From: UBA1794 sp031552405
GTDB lineage: Bacteria > Bacteroidota > Bacteroidia > Bacteroidales > Bacteroidaceae
Reading direction: 5' to 3'
Assembly: GCA_031552405.1 (NCBI GenBank)
Contig: JAVBMN010000023.1
Coordinates: 1 to 64,000 of the forward strand
Length of the DNA stretch: 64,000 bases
Shown here: in pieces, positions 63,278 through 64,000 of the stretch
How the letters are laid out: each line of letters starts with the position of its first letter
Numbering within the stretch: the first letter of the stretch is position 1
Notes under the pieces: model-generated
Seen by the model: only the letters and a program-made list of their open reading frames with translations
What the model was told of the DNA's origin: nothing
Databases searched by the model: none
Position numbers and translations under genes: made by a program

Positions 63278-64000
63278 GCGATACGCCCCTTTATCACATT
63301 CCGGTTATGCTCCGAGAGAGCGTAGACGGCCTGCACATACAGCCCGGAGGTATCTATGTAGACGTAACTTTCGGCGGCGGCGGGCACTCGCGTGAAATCC
63401 TGTCGCGCATCGATTCAAACGGCCGGTTGATAGCCTTTGATCAAGATGAAGATGCAGAAAAGAATGCACTGTCAGATACCCGATTCACCTTTGTCAGAAG
63501 CAATTTTCGTTTTATAAAGAACTTCCTGAGATACCACCACGCATTTCCCGCCGACGGGATACTGGCTGATTTAGGGGTATCATCCCATCACCTCGATGAG
63601 GGGGAACGCGGCTTTTCGTTCCGATTTGCAAAAGGCTCTCCCGACATGCGCATGAACCAAAAAGCAAAGTTAACAGCCGAGCAGGTTCTTAATGAATACA
63701 GTCGCGAAAAACTCACCGAGATATTCCGCCTTTACGGAGAGTTGAAAAACGGATTCAAAATAGCGGATGCAATTGTAAAGGCGCGTGCCACCTCTCCCAT
63801 TCGCTCCATCGAAGAACTTGTCTGTATTGTAACTCCCTTCTTCCCTCGCGACCGCGAAAAGAAAGAACTCACCAAACTATTTCAGGCCCTTCGCATAGAA
63901 GTTAACCAAGAACTGGAAGCCCTGCAAGAGATGTTAGAGGCAACCGCAGAAGCATTACGCCCCGGAGGCAGACTGGTAGTTATCACCTATCATTCGCTAG
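63274..64000 (+). CDS. rsmH: 16S rRNA (cytosine(1402)-N(4))-methyltransferase RsmH, truncated by window end
   Basis: Open from the ATG at 63274 to the window edge (about 242 residues; the full length is usually about 300). It begins HIPVMLRESVDGL; the SAM-binding FGGGGHSREIL and the motifs ILADLGVSSHHLD, RGFSFR, DMRMNQ, TKLFQALRIEVN and RPGGRLVVITYHSL are all typical. It methylates N4 of C1402 in the ribosomal P site. A strong AAGGAGGAG precedes the start. It is the second gene of the dcw cluster. Confidence 0.96.
   Translation, partial: MSDTPLYHIPVMLRESVDGLHIQPGGIYVDVTFGGGGHSREILSRIDSNGRLIAFDQDEDAEKNALSDTRFTFVRSNFRFIKNFLRYHHAFPADGILADLGVSSHHLDEGERGFSFRFAKGSPDMRMNQKAKLTAEQVLNEYSREKLTEIFRLYGELKNGFKIADAIVKARATSPIRSIEELVCIVTPFFPRDREKKELTKLFQALRIEVNQELEALQEMLEATAEALRPGGRLVVITYHSL

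Overview
The window looks like chromosomal DNA of a gut-type Bacteroidales, most likely Bacteroides or a close relative. Evidence: many starts are preceded by the Bacteroidetes -7 element TAnnTTTG; there is a hybrid two-component sensor, an RprX/RprY pair, DUF4290 and DUF6057 proteins, a YqhD-type alcohol dehydrogenase, and a division cluster beginning mraZ-rsmH. Nothing looks like a prophage, conjugative element, CRISPR array, tRNA or rRNA. The only mobile DNA seen is the right end of an IS3-family element at the extreme left edge.

Layout. 1-267: IS end and short GTGAAGGG repeats. 268-4258 (-): O-acetylhomoserine sulfhydrylase behind a large MG2/TonB-plug surface protein. 4361-9709 (+): C1 aminopeptidase and a giant hybrid sensor kinase. 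9792-17214: YqhD-like dehydrogenase (-), a 935-residue secreted multidomain protein (+) and a GH2 glycosidase (+). 17300-20221: GNAT, lipoprotein, CCA-adding enzyme. 20227-27406 (-): essential-gene operon tsaB, DUF4290, murA, rimM, orphan ABC ATPase, dxr, rseP, small membrane-anchored protein. 27588-29811 (-): rprX-rprY. 30076-39493 (-): two very large modular secreted proteins related to the 935-residue one. 40257-44564 (-): GH16, DUF6057 and a PD40 lipoprotein carrying a CxxCH motif. 44725-46750 (+): yicC-gmk-nadD. 46818-49260: metallophosphoesterase (-), menA (+), nitroreductase (-). 49460-51635 (-): NlpC/P60 peptidase and dipeptide epimerase. 51742-58208 (-): TetR-TolC-adaptor-RND-PII-like efflux operon. 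58345-61642 (-): Wza/Wzc export pair. 62753-64000 (+): start of the division/cell-wall cluster.

How the genes work together. Much of the window serves the envelope: peptidoglycan precursors (murA, dxr for undecaprenyl phosphate, the mraZ-rsmH cluster), muropeptide scavenging (NlpC/P60 plus epimerase), regulated proteolysis (rseP), polysaccharide export (wza-wzc), drug efflux (RND operon) and glycan degradation (GH2, GH16). MurA carries Asp where most homologues have the fosfomycin-target Cys.

The most unusual signals are: (1) an interspersed composite repeat, seen three times, in which short palindromes of the CAGGCCTG type recur every 21-22 bp (two helical turns), followed in two of the copies by a second set built on TGCGCAC; (2) a family of three giant modular secreted proteins sharing one C-terminal tail that resembles a sorting signal; (3) a GH16-DUF6057-CxxCH propeller operon; (4) TGGGG direct repeats with 10-bp spacing on the mraZ promoter; and (5) promoters whose -7 box lies 4-6 nt from the start codon, suggesting leaderless mRNAs.
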